Assembly (NCBI RefSeq): GCF_008761635.1
Contig: NZ_CP044344.1
Coordinates: 868,001-932,000, forward strand
Origin: Nocardioides cynanchi
GTDB lineage: Bacteria; Actinomycetota; Actinomycetes; Propionibacteriales; Nocardioidaceae
Length of the DNA stretch: 64,000 bases
Direction of reading: 5' to 3'
This document shows positions 11,367 to 20,267 of the stretch, one piece after another. Below the pieces are notes generated by a model. It saw only the letters and a program-made list of their open reading frames with translations. It made no database searches and was not told the origin of the DNA. The translations under genes and the position numbers were made by a program. Every line of letters starts with the position of its first letter. The first letter of the stretch is position 1.

Positions 11367-11538
11367 CCCTCGTGACCAGTGCACACGCTGTCAACAGATT
11401 CGGGGTCGGGCCTGGGGGTTTCCCGGGATCGGTTGTGGCCGCTCGGCGCGCCCTCCTACAGTCACGGCGTACGTCGGGGCACTATGTCGGAAAGTCGACA
11501 TTTTCAGTCGAACCGGCACGGACACAACTGGAGCGCAC

Positions 11539-12606
11539 ATGACGGGCATCTTCGGCCGCGGACACACCGGCACCACCGCACCCGAGATGCCGCCTCAGGC
11601 CCCGGTGCCGGCGCCCCCCGTGTCCGAGAACGTGGAGACCCCGGTGAGCGCCCCCCTGCCCTTCGCCCGGACGAGCGTCCCGCCGGAGGGAGTCGTCGTC
11701 GAGCAGACCCCCGTCGTCGAGCAGCCACTCACGGACGCCGTGACCGACGAGGTGGCGGTGGCCGTGGTCCTCGGTCCGACCGGACGCCCGATGCAGCAGT
11801 TCCCCGATCCCGGTCCGGTCACCGGCCCGACGCACGCGCGGGTGATCGCGATGTGCAACCAGAAGGGCGGGGTCGGCAAGACCACGACCACGATCAACCT
11901 CGGTGCCGCGCTCGCGGAGTTCGGCCGCAAGGTGCTGCTGGTCGACTTCGACCCGCAGGGCTCCCTCTCGGTGGGGCTCGGCCTCAACCCGCACGAGATG
12001 GACCTGTCGGTCTACAACCTGCTGATGGACCGCGAGGTCGGCATCGACGACGTGGTCGTCCCGAGCGGCGTGCCGGGGATGGACCTGCTGCCGTCCAACA
12101 TCGACCTGTCCGCCGCCGAGGTGCAGCTGGTCCACGAGGTGGCCCGCGAGCAGACCCTGCAGCGCGTGCTGGCCCCGGCGATCGAGCAGTACGACGTGAT
12201 CCTGATCGACTGCCAGCCATCCCTGGGCCTGCTGACGGTGAACGCCCTGACCGCCTCCGACGGCGTGATCGTGCCGCTGGAGTGCGAGTACTTCGCCCTC
12301 CGCGGCGTGGCGCTGCTCAAGACCACCATCGACAAGGTGCGCGAACGGCTCAACCCGCGACTGGAGATCGAGGGGGTGCTCGGCACGATGTTCGACGGGC
12401 GCACCCTGCACAGCCGCGAGGTGATGGACCGTCTGGTCCAGGCCTGGGGCGACAAGGTCTTCCACACCGTGATCCGGCGGACCGTGAAGTTCTCCGACTC
12501 CACCGTGGCCGGCGAGCCGATCACGTCGTACGCCACGGCCTCGGCGGGTGCCGAGTCCTACCGCGACCTGGCCCGGGAGGTGGCGGTCCGTTGTCTCGAC
12601 GTGTGA
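11539..12606 (+). CDS. ParA-family ATPase, scp-locus type
   Basis: A 355-residue protein. A ~95-residue Pro/Val-rich N-terminal extension precedes a ParA/Soj core with deviant Walker A CNQKGGVGKTTT (about residue 112), Walker A' LLVDFDPQGSLS and Walker B VILIDCQPS. The ATG at 11539 has a weak GGAG site. In many actinobacteria this parA paralogue stands directly in front of scpA-scpB, separate from the oriC-linked parAB. A role in chromosome organisation is inferred from that context. It is coupled by GTGA to the next gene. Confidence 0.88.
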   Translation: MTGIFGRGHTGTTAPEMPPQAPVPAPPVSENVETPVSAPLPFARTSVPPEGVVVEQTPVVEQPLTDAVTDEVAVAVVLGPTGRPMQQFPDPGPVTGPTHARVIAMCNQKGGVGKTTTTINLGAALAEFGRKVLLVDFDPQGSLSVGLGLNPHEMDLSVYNLLMDREVGIDDVVVPSGVPGMDLLPSNIDLSAAEVQLVHEVAREQTLQRVLAPAIEQYDVILIDCQPSLGLLTVNALTASDGVIVPLECEYFALRGVALLKTTIDKVRERLNPRLEIEGVLGTMFDGRTLHSREVMDRLVQAWGDKVFHTVIRRTVKFSDSTVAGEPITSYATASAGAESYRDLAREVAVRCLDV

Positions 12607-12953
12607 CCCTCCCCGCCGCGGACGACCTGTTCCGTCCCACCGGCGAGGCCCCCGAGGTCGGGACCGCCCACGACGAGCGCCGCGACGAGCGGCGGGTCCG
12701 GGCGGTGCCGCCGGCCGACGACACCAGGCCGCGCCGGCCCAGCGGGCGGGTGCGGCACGACGAGAAGATGACCGTCTACGTCACCTCCGACGAGCTGCTC
12801 GACCTCGAGCACGCCCGGCTGGCGCTGCGCCGTGACCACGGCCTGGCCGTCGACCGGGGCCGGATGGTGCGCGAGGCGATCGCCCTGGTGCTCGCCGACC
12901 TCGAGGAGCACGGGCTCGACAGCCTGCTCGTGCAGCGCCTGATCGAGGAATGA
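12603..12953 (+). CDS. Small conserved protein of the parA-scpA locus, ribbon-helix-helix-like
   Basis: A 116-residue protein. Its first ~55 residues are charged and disordered-looking. Its second half (EKMTVYVTSDELLDLEHARL, then a region with VREAIALVLADLEEHG) looks like a short beta strand followed by two helices, as in ribbon-helix-helix proteins. The GTG overlaps the parA stop. Its place between a ParA ATPase and ScpA suggests a DNA-binding or partner role, but no function is recognised. Confidence 0.75.
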   Translation: MTLPAADDLFRPTGEAPEVGTAHDERRDERRVRAVPPADDTRPRRPSGRVRHDEKMTVYVTSDELLDLEHARLALRRDHGLAVDRGRMVREAIALVLADLEEHGLDSLLVQRLIEE

Positions 12954-12963
12954 CGCCTCGCAG

Positions 12964-13890
12964 ATGACTCTCGCCGCAGCCCCCGAGGAGGCCGGCCCCG
13001 ACCAGGTGTCGTTCGCGGTCACCCTCGACAACTTCGAGGGCCCGTTCGACCTCCTGCTCAGCCTGATCTCCAAGCACAAGCTCGACATCACCGAGGTCTC
13101 GCTGCACCGCGTCACCGACGAGTTCATCGCCCACGTCAAGGCCGGCGCCCAGCTCGACGGACGGGACGGCGCGTGGGACCTCGACCAGACCACGTCGTTC
13201 CTCGTGGTCGCCTCCACGCTGCTCGACCTCAAGTCGGCCCGGCTGCTGCCCCAGGGCGACGTCGAGGACGAGGAGGACCTCGCCCTGCTGGAGGCCCGCG
13301 ACCTGCTCTTCGCGCGCCTCATGCAGTACCGCGCGTTCAAGCAGGTGGCCGCGGTGCTGGAGCGCCGGCTGGCGGGGGAGTCGCGCCGTCATCCGCGGGC
13401 CGTCGGCCTGGAGGACCGCTTCGCCGGGCTGCTGCCCGAGGTGCTGATCGGGATCGGCCTGGACGCCTTCGCCTCGCTCGCGGCCAAGGCCCTCGAGCCC
13501 CGGCCCGAGCTGGAGCTCTCGCTCCAGCACATCCACGCCCCGGCGGTCAGCGTGCGCGAGCAGGCCGAGCTCGTCGTCGAGCGGCTGCGCCGGACGGGCA
13601 CGATGACCTTCCGGTCCCTGTGCGGTGACGCCCCGGACACCCTGACGACCGTGGCGCGGTTCCTGGCGCTGCTGGAGCTGTTCCGCGAGAACGCCGTGGC
13701 CTTCGACCAGGTGACGCCGCTGGGCGAGCTGACCGTACGCTGGATCGGCGGCGACGACCTGGACCTCGAGTCGGGGCTGCAGATCGACGAGTTCGAGGGC
13801 GTCCCGCTCGAGGCGGCCGTCACCACCGACGACACCGCTGCCGGGCCCACCGACGACACGACCGACGAGACGACTGGGGAGATCCCGTGA
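12964..13890 (+). CDS. scpA: Segregation and condensation protein A (kleisin)
   Basis: A 308-residue protein with the typical ScpA start: DNFEGPFDLLLSLISKHKLD, then the TEVSLHRVTDEFI segment. The C-terminal winged-helix part (TMTFRSLCGD) follows, and the ~30-residue tail is Asp/Thr-rich and low in complexity. ScpA bridges the SMC heads together with ScpB, which follows with a GTGA overlap. The ATG lies 10 nt after the previous stop. Confidence 0.96.
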   Translation: MTLAAAPEEAGPDQVSFAVTLDNFEGPFDLLLSLISKHKLDITEVSLHRVTDEFIAHVKAGAQLDGRDGAWDLDQTTSFLVVASTLLDLKSARLLPQGDVEDEEDLALLEARDLLFARLMQYRAFKQVAAVLERRLAGESRRHPRAVGLEDRFAGLLPEVLIGIGLDAFASLAAKALEPRPELELSLQHIHAPAVSVREQAELVVERLRRTGTMTFRSLCGDAPDTLTTVARFLALLELFRENAVAFDQVTPLGELTVRWIGGDDLDLESGLQIDEFEGVPLEAAVTTDDTAAGPTDDTTDETTGEIP

Positions 13891-14501
13891 CCGACGACGC
13901 ACTCGAGGTCGCCCTGGTGCCCGAGGGCGGGCTGCGGCCCTCGCTCGAGGCCCTGCTGATGATCGCCGACCAGCCGCTCGACGAGTCCACCCTGGCCACC
14001 GCGGTGGGGCACCCGCTGGGCGACGTCACGGCGGCGCTCACCGACCTCGCCCAGGAGTACGCCGAGCAGGGGCGCGGCTTCGAGCTGCGCAACGTCGCGG
14101 GCGGCTGGCGCTACTACACCCGCGAGGAGTACGCCGGCGTGGTCGAGGCCTTCGTGCTCGACGGGCAGCAGGCCCGGCTGACCCAGGCAGCGCTCGAGAC
14201 GCTGGCCGTGGTCGCCTACCGGCAGCCGGTCTCGCGGGCGCGGGTCTCGGCGATCCGAGGTGTCAACGTGGACGGTGTGATGCGCACCCTACTCACCCGC
14301 GGTCTGGTCGAGGAGGCCGGTCAGGACCACTCGTCCGGCGCCAACCTGTACCGCACCACGTCGTACTTCCTGGAGCGGATCGGGGTCACCTCGCTCGACG
14401 ACCTGCCTGAGCTGGCGCCGTTCCTGCCCGACCTCACCGACCTCGGCGACCTCGGCGACTTCGACGACGAGGTCGTCGGGGCCGAAGGGTCAGCGGAGTG
14501 A
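13887..14501 (+). CDS. scpB: Segregation and condensation protein B
   Basis: A 204-residue protein with the two winged-helix domains of ScpB. SLEALLMIADQPLDESTLA comes near the start, and the most conserved family segment (ETLAVVAYRQPVSRARVSAI, then RGV) is near residue 95-115. The acidic C-terminal tail is common in the family. It starts with GTG overlapping the scpA stop. It forms the ScpAB part of the SMC condensin complex. Confidence 0.96.
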   Translation: MTDDALEVALVPEGGLRPSLEALLMIADQPLDESTLATAVGHPLGDVTAALTDLAQEYAEQGRGFELRNVAGGWRYYTREEYAGVVEAFVLDGQQARLTQAALETLAVVAYRQPVSRARVSAIRGVNVDGVMRTLLTRGLVEEAGQDHSSGANLYRTTSYFLERIGVTSLDDLPELAPFLPDLTDLGDLGDFDDEVVGAEGSAE

Positions 14502-14520
14502 CGACCCGGCTGATCACCCG

Positions 14521-15279
14521 ATGACCGGCCACCTGGTCGAGCCCGACGAGGACGGCCTGGTCCGGCTGCACAAGCTCTTGGCCCGCTCCGGCGTCGCGTC
14601 CCGCCGCAAGTGCGAGGAGCTCATGCTGGAGGGCGAGGTCACCGTCGACGGTGAGGTCGTCACCCGGCTCGGCACCAAGGTGGACCCGTTGACTGCGGTG
14701 ATCCGGGTCTCCGGTCAGCGGCTGCCGCCGGTCTCGCCGCACGTCTACCTCGTGCTCTACAAGCCCACCGGCGTCGTCTCGACGATGTCGGACCCACAGG
14801 GGCGGCCGACCATCAGCGACCTGGTCGCCGACCGGCCAGAGCGGCTCTTCCACGTCGGCCGCCTCGACACCGACACCGCCGGGCTGCTGCTCCTGACCAA
14901 CGACGGCGAGTTCGCCCAGCGGATGGCCCACCCGTCGTACGAGGTCGACAAGACCTACGTCGCCGAGGTCGACGGCCGGGTCGGCAAGACCACCGTCGAG
15001 GCCCTGCTCGCGGGGGTGGAGCTCGACGACGGGCCGGTGACGGTGTCGTCGGCGCGAGTGGTGGGCCAGGGCGTCCAGGACCGCTCAATCATCGAGCTGG
15101 TGATCCACGAGGGTCGCAACCGGATCGTCCGGCGGCTGCTCGACCACCTCGGCCACCCCGTGCGCAAGCTGACCCGGATCGCGATCGGCCCGATCCAGCT
15201 GACCGGCATGAAGCCCGGCGAGCTCCGCGACCTGACCAACGACGAGCTCGGGGCCCTGCTGGACGCCGCCAAGCTCTGA
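14521..15279 (+). CDS. rluB: Ribosomal large-subunit pseudouridine synthase B family
   Basis: A 252-residue RsuA/RluB-type enzyme. It has an N-terminal S4 RNA-binding domain (LHKLLARSGVASRRKCEELM) and the catalytic Asp motif GRLDTDTAGLLLLTNDG (about residue 120). Conserved KTYVAEV and EGRNRIVRRLLDHLG follow. It should pseudouridylate 23S rRNA near position 2605, although RsuA-type specificity cannot be excluded. It lies 19 nt after scpB, where it is found in most Gram-positive scp operons. Confidence 0.92.
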   Translation: MTGHLVEPDEDGLVRLHKLLARSGVASRRKCEELMLEGEVTVDGEVVTRLGTKVDPLTAVIRVSGQRLPPVSPHVYLVLYKPTGVVSTMSDPQGRPTISDLVADRPERLFHVGRLDTDTAGLLLLTNDGEFAQRMAHPSYEVDKTYVAEVDGRVGKTTVEALLAGVELDDGPVTVSSARVVGQGVQDRSIIELVIHEGRNRIVRRLLDHLGHPVRKLTRIAIGPIQLTGMKPGELRDLTNDELGALLDAAKL

Positions 15280-15300
15280 CCCGTCGCCGGTGGAGCAGGT

Positions 15301-15342
15301 CGTGTGCCTGAGGACGCGCTCTACCGCGTGCTCAGGCACACG
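15301..15342 (+). terminator. Long stem-loop after rluB
   Basis: CGTGTGCCTGAG (15301-15312) pairs perfectly with CTCAGGCACACG (15331-15342). The interior adds five more pairs around a 6-nt loop after one mismatch. There is no T-run, which is usual in high-GC actinobacteria. It probably ends the parA-scpA-scpB-rluB transcript. Confidence 0.65.
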
Positions 15343-15421
15343 AGCCGGTGCTGCCGGGCGGACGACCGGACCTACCGGACGAGCAGCGGCATCGGTCCGA
15401 ACGGGTGTCGGCACCCTGGGG

Positions 15422-15427
15422 CACAAT
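15422..15427 (+). promoter_or_regulatory. -10-like CACAAT, 6 nt before a start codon
   Basis: CACAAT followed by 6 nt and the ATG at 15434, with no Shine-Dalgarno in between. This fits a leaderless transcript for the YunG-like gene. Confidence 0.4.
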
Positions 15428-15433
15428 CCGTCC

Positions 15434-15871
15434 ATGCCGACGTGGACCTTGAGCGAGATCGAAGCAGCAGTGCGCTCCTCGTGGGGGTCCGACACCTGCT
15501 TCGCCTCGAGTGACTACCTGGCCCGGGGGCAGGGACGTCCGTCGCGGGGCCAGTGCGGGACGACGGCCCTGGTCATCCAAGATCTGCTCGGTGGCGATCT
15601 CATGGTGGCCGAGGTGGAGTACGACGGCCGGGTCGAAGGCGTGCACTACTGGAACGTGACGCCCGGAGGCGTCGAGCTCGATCTGACACGGGACCAGTTC
15701 ATGCCGGGCGAAGCGCTGGTCAACCAGCGGCTGGTCAAGACCCGACGGAACACCGCCTCAGACGGCGAACACTCGTTCCAGCTGCTACGCGGGCGCGTCG
15801 CTGCGTCGCTGGAGAGCGAGTACGGCGGCCCGGCGGCGTGTGCGAGCGGCTACGAGACCCTGACGCGCTGA
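15434..15871 (+). CDS. YunG-family protein of unknown function
   Basis: A 145-residue protein that looks like the YunG family: a LSEIEAAVRSSWGSDTCF start, a central RGQCGTTALVIQDLLGGD with conserved Cys, and GVHYWNVTPGGVELDLTRDQF. The family is uncharacterised; its Cys/His pattern recalls papain-like or transglutaminase-like folds, but no activity is established. It is a single-gene unit between the rluB terminator and aroH and may be leaderless. Confidence 0.75.
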   Translation: MPTWTLSEIEAAVRSSWGSDTCFASSDYLARGQGRPSRGQCGTTALVIQDLLGGDLMVAEVEYDGRVEGVHYWNVTPGGVELDLTRDQFMPGEALVNQRLVKTRRNTASDGEHSFQLLRGRVAASLESEYGGPAACASGYETLTR

Positions 15872-15911
15872 CCGCCATGGACAGGGCCCGGTCGCGAGGT
15901 GTCGGCGCCGT

Positions 15912-15917
15912 TAGGGT
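15912..15917 (+). promoter_or_regulatory. -10-like TAGGGT before aroH
   Basis: TAGGGT followed by 6 nt and the GTG at 15924. No ribosome-binding site is visible, which fits a leaderless aroH-tyrA transcript. Confidence 0.45.
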
Positions 15918-15923
15918 TTGCCC

Positions 15924-16319
15924 GTGGCAGTCAGGGCGGTGCGGGGCGCGACCCAGCTCGAGCAGGACTCGCGCGACCACATGCTGGAGCGGGTCGCCGA
16001 GATGGTGACCCAGGTGATGGACGCCAACGGATGGGTCGTCGACGACTTCATCTCGATCATCTTCACCGCGACCACCGACCTGGTCTCGGAGTTCCCCGCC
16101 TATGCCGCCCGGATGCTCGGCTTCACCGACGTGCCGCTGATCTGCACCCGCGAGCTCGAGATCGAGGGCTCGATGCCGCGGGTGGTGCGGATGATGGCGC
16201 ACGTCGAGTCCGACCTCCCGCGCGCGGACATCACCCACGTCTACCTGCACGGCGCGGCCGAGCTGCGCCGCGACCTGGCGCGGGTCCGCGCGGTCCCGGA
16301 CGAGCCCTCCGGTGACTGA
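15924..16319 (+). CDS. aroH: Monofunctional chorismate mutase, AroH type
   Basis: A 131-residue protein of the AroH (B. subtilis-like) fold. The active-site residues of that family are visible: Arg7 in VRAVRGAT, the Cys-x-x-Glu at CTRE (residues 74-77) and the Arg at about 89 in GSMPRVVR. It converts chorismate to prephenate for Tyr/Phe synthesis. The start is set at GTG 15924, behind a -10-like TAGGGT; a TTG two codons upstream is the alternative. It overlaps tyrA by 8 nt. Confidence 0.93.
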   Translation: MAVRAVRGATQLEQDSRDHMLERVAEMVTQVMDANGWVVDDFISIIFTATTDLVSEFPAYAARMLGFTDVPLICTRELEIEGSMPRVVRMMAHVESDLPRADITHVYLHGAAELRRDLARVRAVPDEPSGD

Positions 16320-17373
16320 CCGGCTGCCGGAGCCGGTGCTGGTGGTCGGCACCGGCCTGCTCGGCACGTCGCTGGGGCTGGCCCTGCGCCGCCACGGCGT
16401 CGACGTCCTGCTCGCGGACGCGAACGCCGAGCACGTCCGCACCGCCTCCGGGCTCGGCGCCGGCCGGCCGCACGCCGGTGAGCGGCCCGGCCTGGTCGTG
16501 GTCGCGGTCCCGCCCGACCACGTCGGCGCCGAGGTCGCTCGGGCCCTGGTCGAGACCGACGCCCTGGTCACCGACGTCGGGAGCGTGAAGACCGCTCCGC
16601 TGCGCGCGCTGGACGGCCTCGCGGGCACCGAGCGGTACGTCGGGAGCCACCCGATGGCGGGCAGCGAGCGGTCCGGCCCGTTGGCCGCCAGCGCCACCCT
16701 GTTCGACGGACGCCCCTGGGCGGTGACCCCGCACGAGGGGTCGGCGCCGGCCACGGTCGAGGCGGTGACCGAGCTGGCCCGCCTGGCCGGCGCGAGCGTC
16801 GTACGCCTGAGTCCGGAGGAGCACGACCTGGCCGTGGCCCGGACCTCGCACCTGCCGCACTTGCTCGCCGTGCTCGTGGCCGGTCGACTCGCGGACGCGC
16901 CGGCCGAGCACCTGGCCCTGAGCGGTCAAGGGGTGCGGGACGTGACCCGGGTGGCCGGGGGAGACCCGGCCCTGTGGGAGCAGATCGTGACCGGGAACGC
17001 GTCGGCGGTGGCCGGCCTGCTGACCCAGGTGCGCGACCAGCTCGACGTGCTGATCGACGCGGTCAGCACGGGGGAACGCGAGCCGCTGGCGACGATCCTC
17101 GAGCGCGGTGTCGCCGGCACCCTCGCGATCCCCGGCAAGCACGGCGGACCACCCCGTCCGACCGGCTCGGTGTTCGTCTCGGTGCCCGATCACCCCGGCG
17201 AGCTGGCCCGGCTGTTCGCGGACGCCGGCGAGAGCGGGGTCAACATCGAGGACGTGCGGATCGACCACGACCCCGCCCGTGACACCGGCCAGGTCGAGCT
17301 GGTCGTCGACGAGGCCCGGGCCGAGCACCTGATGGCCTCGCTCGAGTCGCGGGGCTGGGCGATCCACCGCTAG
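16312..17373 (+). CDS. tyrA: Prephenate dehydrogenase with C-terminal ACT domain
   Basis: A 353-residue protein. It has the N-terminal NAD(P) motif VLVVGTGLLGTSLG, the DVGSVK and SHPMAGSERSGP catalytic-region motifs (around residues 85 and 118), and a C-terminal ACT domain starting SVFVSVPDHPGELARLF. The ACT domain suggests feedback control, probably by tyrosine. It makes 4-hydroxyphenylpyruvate from prephenate supplied by the overlapping aroH gene. The GTG at 16312 lies inside the aroH 3' end. Confidence 0.94.
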   Translation: MTDRLPEPVLVVGTGLLGTSLGLALRRHGVDVLLADANAEHVRTASGLGAGRPHAGERPGLVVVAVPPDHVGAEVARALVETDALVTDVGSVKTAPLRALDGLAGTERYVGSHPMAGSERSGPLAASATLFDGRPWAVTPHEGSAPATVEAVTELARLAGASVVRLSPEEHDLAVARTSHLPHLLAVLVAGRLADAPAEHLALSGQGVRDVTRVAGGDPALWEQIVTGNASAVAGLLTQVRDQLDVLIDAVSTGEREPLATILERGVAGTLAIPGKHGGPPRPTGSVFVSVPDHPGELARLFADAGESGVNIEDVRIDHDPARDTGQVELVVDEARAEHLMASLESRGWAIHR

Positions 17374-17526
17374 GGACGCTCCCGTGGAATCAGCCCCACG
17401 GGTGGGTCACCGGTAGGCTGGGCCCTTGCTCGGCGCCCCCTCGGTGGCCGGCCGGGCGTCCCCCGTGGTCGGGCTCCGTGGTCGGCGGGCCAGGACCACG
17501 TCCCAGCCAGGCCAGGAGAGGTTGTC

Positions 17527-18210
17527 ATGAGCGAGCGCGCACACAGCGACGTCGTCGTGGCCATCGACGGACCCTCTGGCTCCGGCAAGTCGAGCACGTC
17601 GCGCGGCGTCGCGGCCCGGCTCGGCCTGCGCTACCTCGACACCGGGGCGATGTACCGCGCGATGACGTGGTGGCTGCTCGAGCGCGGCGTGCCCGTCGAC
17701 GACGCGGCCGCGGTCGTGGCCCGCTGCGACGAGCCGGTGATCGATTCCGGCACCGACCCGCTCGCACCCACCATCACCGCCGACGGCGTCGACGTCTCCG
17801 AGGCGATCCGCAGCCCCGAGGTGACCGGCGCGGTCTCGGCGGTCAGCGCCGTGCCCGAGGTTCGGGCCCGGCTGCTCCGGCTCCAGCGTGAGGCGATCGG
17901 CGGCGGCGGGATCGTGGTCGAGGGCCGCGACATCGGTGCCGTGGTGGCACCCGACGCCGAGGTGAAGGTCTACCTCACCGCCGATCCCGCGGCGCGGGCC
18001 GCACGCCGCGCCGCCGAGGAGGGTGGCACCGATCTCGCCGCCACCGAGTCCTCGCTGCTCGCCCGTGACCGGGTCGACTCCACCCGCGCCGCCTCGCCGC
18101 TCACGATGGCCGCAGGTGCGGTCCACGTCGACACCACGCCGTACACCCTGGACGAGGTCGTCACCCTGATCGTCGGGCTGGTCGAGGACGCGGTCGAGGA
18201 CCGGCGATGA
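17527..18210 (+). CDS. cmk: Cytidylate kinase
   Basis: A 227-residue P-loop kinase. It has Walker A AIDGPSGSGKSSTSRG (about residues 13-28), DTGAMYRAMT, EGRDIGAVV and a conserved C-terminal ARDRVDSTRAASPL. It phosphorylates CMP/dCMP. The ATG has an AGGAGAGG site. It is followed with a 4-nt overlap by plsC and then der, a widely conserved cmk-plsC-der order in actinobacteria. Confidence 0.96.
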   Translation: MSERAHSDVVVAIDGPSGSGKSSTSRGVAARLGLRYLDTGAMYRAMTWWLLERGVPVDDAAAVVARCDEPVIDSGTDPLAPTITADGVDVSEAIRSPEVTGAVSAVSAVPEVRARLLRLQREAIGGGGIVVEGRDIGAVVAPDAEVKVYLTADPAARAARRAAEEGGTDLAATESSLLARDRVDSTRAASPLTMAAGAVHVDTTPYTLDEVVTLIVGLVEDAVEDRR

Positions 18211-18902
18211 CCACCCGGCGGCACCCGCCGACCTGGCTGCTGCACGGTGGCCGCCCGGCATCGCGCTGGATCGTCCGGCGACGGTACGACGTGCGCGTGC
18301 ACGGCGGCGCTAACGTCCCCACCACCGGCCCGGTGATCGTCGCCGCCAACCACACCGGCGTCATCGACGGCCCGCTGCTGGCGATCTTCAGCCCGCGGCC
18401 GGTGCACGCGCTGACCAAGGACGAGATGTTCCAGGGCCGGCTCGGGCGCTTCCTGCGGCTGACCGGGCAGATCCCGCTCGACCGCACCCACACCGACCGC
18501 CGTGCGGTCCGCGCCTGCCTGCACGTGCTGGAGCACGGGGGAGCGGTCGGCATCTTCCCCGAGGGCAACCGGGGCGCCGGCGACCTGACCCGCTTCCACA
18601 ACGGCGCGGCGTACCTCGCCCTGGTCAGCGGGGCCCCGATCGTGCCGCTGATGATGTACGGCACCCGCCCGGCCGGCAGCGGCAAGGACGCCCTGCCGAC
18701 CCCGAAGGCCGTCCTCGACCTGGTCTACGGCGCCCCCTTCCACGTCCCACCCCGACCGTGGCCGCGCACCAAGCGCATGGTCGCGGCCACCTCGACCCAG
18801 CTGCACGAGCGGATGCGCGCCGAGCTCGAGGCGGGGCTGGCCCTCACCGGCCAGGCCCTCCCCGGCCCGATCCCGGCCGCGTCCGCGAAGGAGATGTCAT
18901 GA
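18207..18902 (+). CDS. plsC: 1-acyl-sn-glycerol-3-phosphate acyltransferase-like (PlsC)
   Basis: A 231-residue acyltransferase with the HX4D catalytic motif in [13 protein letters not shown] (about residue 50) and the FPEGNRGAG phosphate-binding motif near residue 115. It should acylate lysophosphatidate during phospholipid synthesis at the membrane. The ATG overlaps the cmk stop and its stop overlaps the der start (both ATGA), so cmk-plsC-der form a coupled unit. Confidence 0.9.
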   Translation: MTTRRHPPTWLLHGGRPASRWIVRRRYDVRVHGGANVPTTGPVIVAANHTGVIDGPLLAIFSPRPVHALTKDEMFQGRLGRFLRLTGQIPLDRTHTDRRAVRACLHVLEHGGAVGIFPEGNRGAGDLTRFHNGAAYLALVSGAPIVPLMMYGTRPAGSGKDALPTPKAVLDLVYGAPFHVPPRPWPRTKRMVAATSTQLHERMRAELEAGLALTGQALPGPIPAASAKEMS

Positions 18903-20248
18903 CAGTCAGCGACGAGCTCGACCAGCCCGCCGGCCCGGTGCCGGTGCTGGCGGTGGTCGGCCGGCCCAACGTCGGCAAGTCCACCCTGGTCAACCGGATC
19001 CTCGGCCGCCGCGAGGCGGTCGTCGAGGACGTGCCGGGCGTGACCCGCGACCGGGTCTCCTACGACGCGGTCTGGGCCGGACGCGCCTTCACCGTCGTCG
19101 ACACCGGCGGCTGGGACCCCAACGCCCGCGGGCTCGCCGAGCGGATCAAGGCCCAGGCCGAAGTCGCGGTCAACCTGGCCGATGCGGTCCTCTTCGTGGT
19201 CGACGCGACGGTCGGCATCACCGACGCCGACGAGGCCGTCGTCCGCGTGCTGAGGGCTTCGAAGAAGCCGGTGATCCTGGCCGCGAACAAGGCCGACGAC
19301 CAGAGGATCGAGGCGGAGTCGCACAGCCTGTGGCACCTCGGCCTGGGCGAGCCGTTCCCGGTCTCGGCGTTGCACGGCCGCGGCTCGGGCGACATGCTCG
19401 ACGCGATCATCGCCGCGCTGCCCGAGCCCCCGCCGGAGTCGTTCGACAAGCCGCTCGGCCCGCGGCGGGTCGCGATCGTCGGCAAGCCCAACGTCGGCAA
19501 GTCGTCGTTGCTCAACCGGCTGGCCGGCTCGGAGCGGGTCGTGGTCGACTCGGTCGCGGGGACGACGGTCGACCCGGTCGACGAGCTGGTCGAGCTGGGT
19601 GGCCGGGAGTGGCGCTTCATCGACACCGCGGGCATCCGCAAGCGGGTCAAGGAGGCCTCGGGCCACGAGTTCTACGCCTCGCTGCGCACCTCGACCGCGA
19701 TTGACCGGGCCGAGGTCGCCGTGCTGGTGCTCGACGCCGACCAGACGATCAGCGAGCAGGACGTGCGGATCCTCCAGACGGTCCGCGAGGCCGGCCGGGC
19801 GCTGGTGATCGCGTTCAACAAGTGGGACCTCGTCGACGAGGACCGCCGGCACTACCTCGAGCGCGAGGTGGAGCGCGAGCTGGTGCAGGTGCAGTGGGCG
19901 CCGCGGATCAACATCACCGCCCGCACCGGCTGGCACGTCGACCGGCTCGTGGTCGCCCTCGACAAGGCGCTGGAGGGCTGGGAGACCCGGGTGCCCACCG
20001 GGGCGCTGAACGCCTTCCTGGGCCGCCTGGTCGCCGAGCACCCCCATCCGGTGCGCAGCGGCAAGCAGCCCAAGATCATGTTCGCCACCCAGCCGTCCAC
20101 GGCGCCGCCGACCTTCGTGCTGTTCACGTCGGGCAAGCTCGATGCGGGCTACGAGCGCTACATCGAGCGTCGCCTGCGTGAGGACTTCGGCTTCGTCGGT
20201 ACGCCGATCGTGCTCACCCAGCGGGTGCGGGAGAAGCGCAAGCGCTGA
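18899..20248 (+). CDS. der: Ribosome biogenesis GTPase Der (EngA)
   Basis: A 449-residue protein with two tandem GTPase domains and a C-terminal KH-like domain. G1 motifs are GRPNVGKST (about residue 20) and GKPNVGKSS (about residue 197). NKAD and NKWD are the two G4 motifs and DTGGW/DTAGI are the G3 sites. It acts in 50S ribosome maturation. AAGGAG precedes the ATG, which overlaps the plsC stop. Confidence 0.97.
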   Translation: MTVSDELDQPAGPVPVLAVVGRPNVGKSTLVNRILGRREAVVEDVPGVTRDRVSYDAVWAGRAFTVVDTGGWDPNARGLAERIKAQAEVAVNLADAVLFVVDATVGITDADEAVVRVLRASKKPVILAANKADDQRIEAESHSLWHLGLGEPFPVSALHGRGSGDMLDAIIAALPEPPPESFDKPLGPRRVAIVGKPNVGKSSLLNRLAGSERVVVDSVAGTTVDPVDELVELGGREWRFIDTAGIRKRVKEASGHEFYASLRTSTAIDRAEVAVLVLDADQTISEQDVRILQTVREAGRALVIAFNKWDLVDEDRRHYLEREVERELVQVQWAPRINITARTGWHVDRLVVALDKALEGWETRVPTGALNAFLGRLVAEHPHPVRSGKQPKIMFATQPSTAPPTFVLFTSGKLDAGYERYIERRLREDFGFVGTPIVLTQRVREKRKR

Positions 20249-20267
20249 CCCGAGCCGCCGTGAGACC

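Noticed and set aside
11379..12602. Long upstream extension of the small RHH-like gene through parA in another frame
   Set aside because: The extension is a GC-rich shadow of parA; only the part after GTG 12603 looks like protein.
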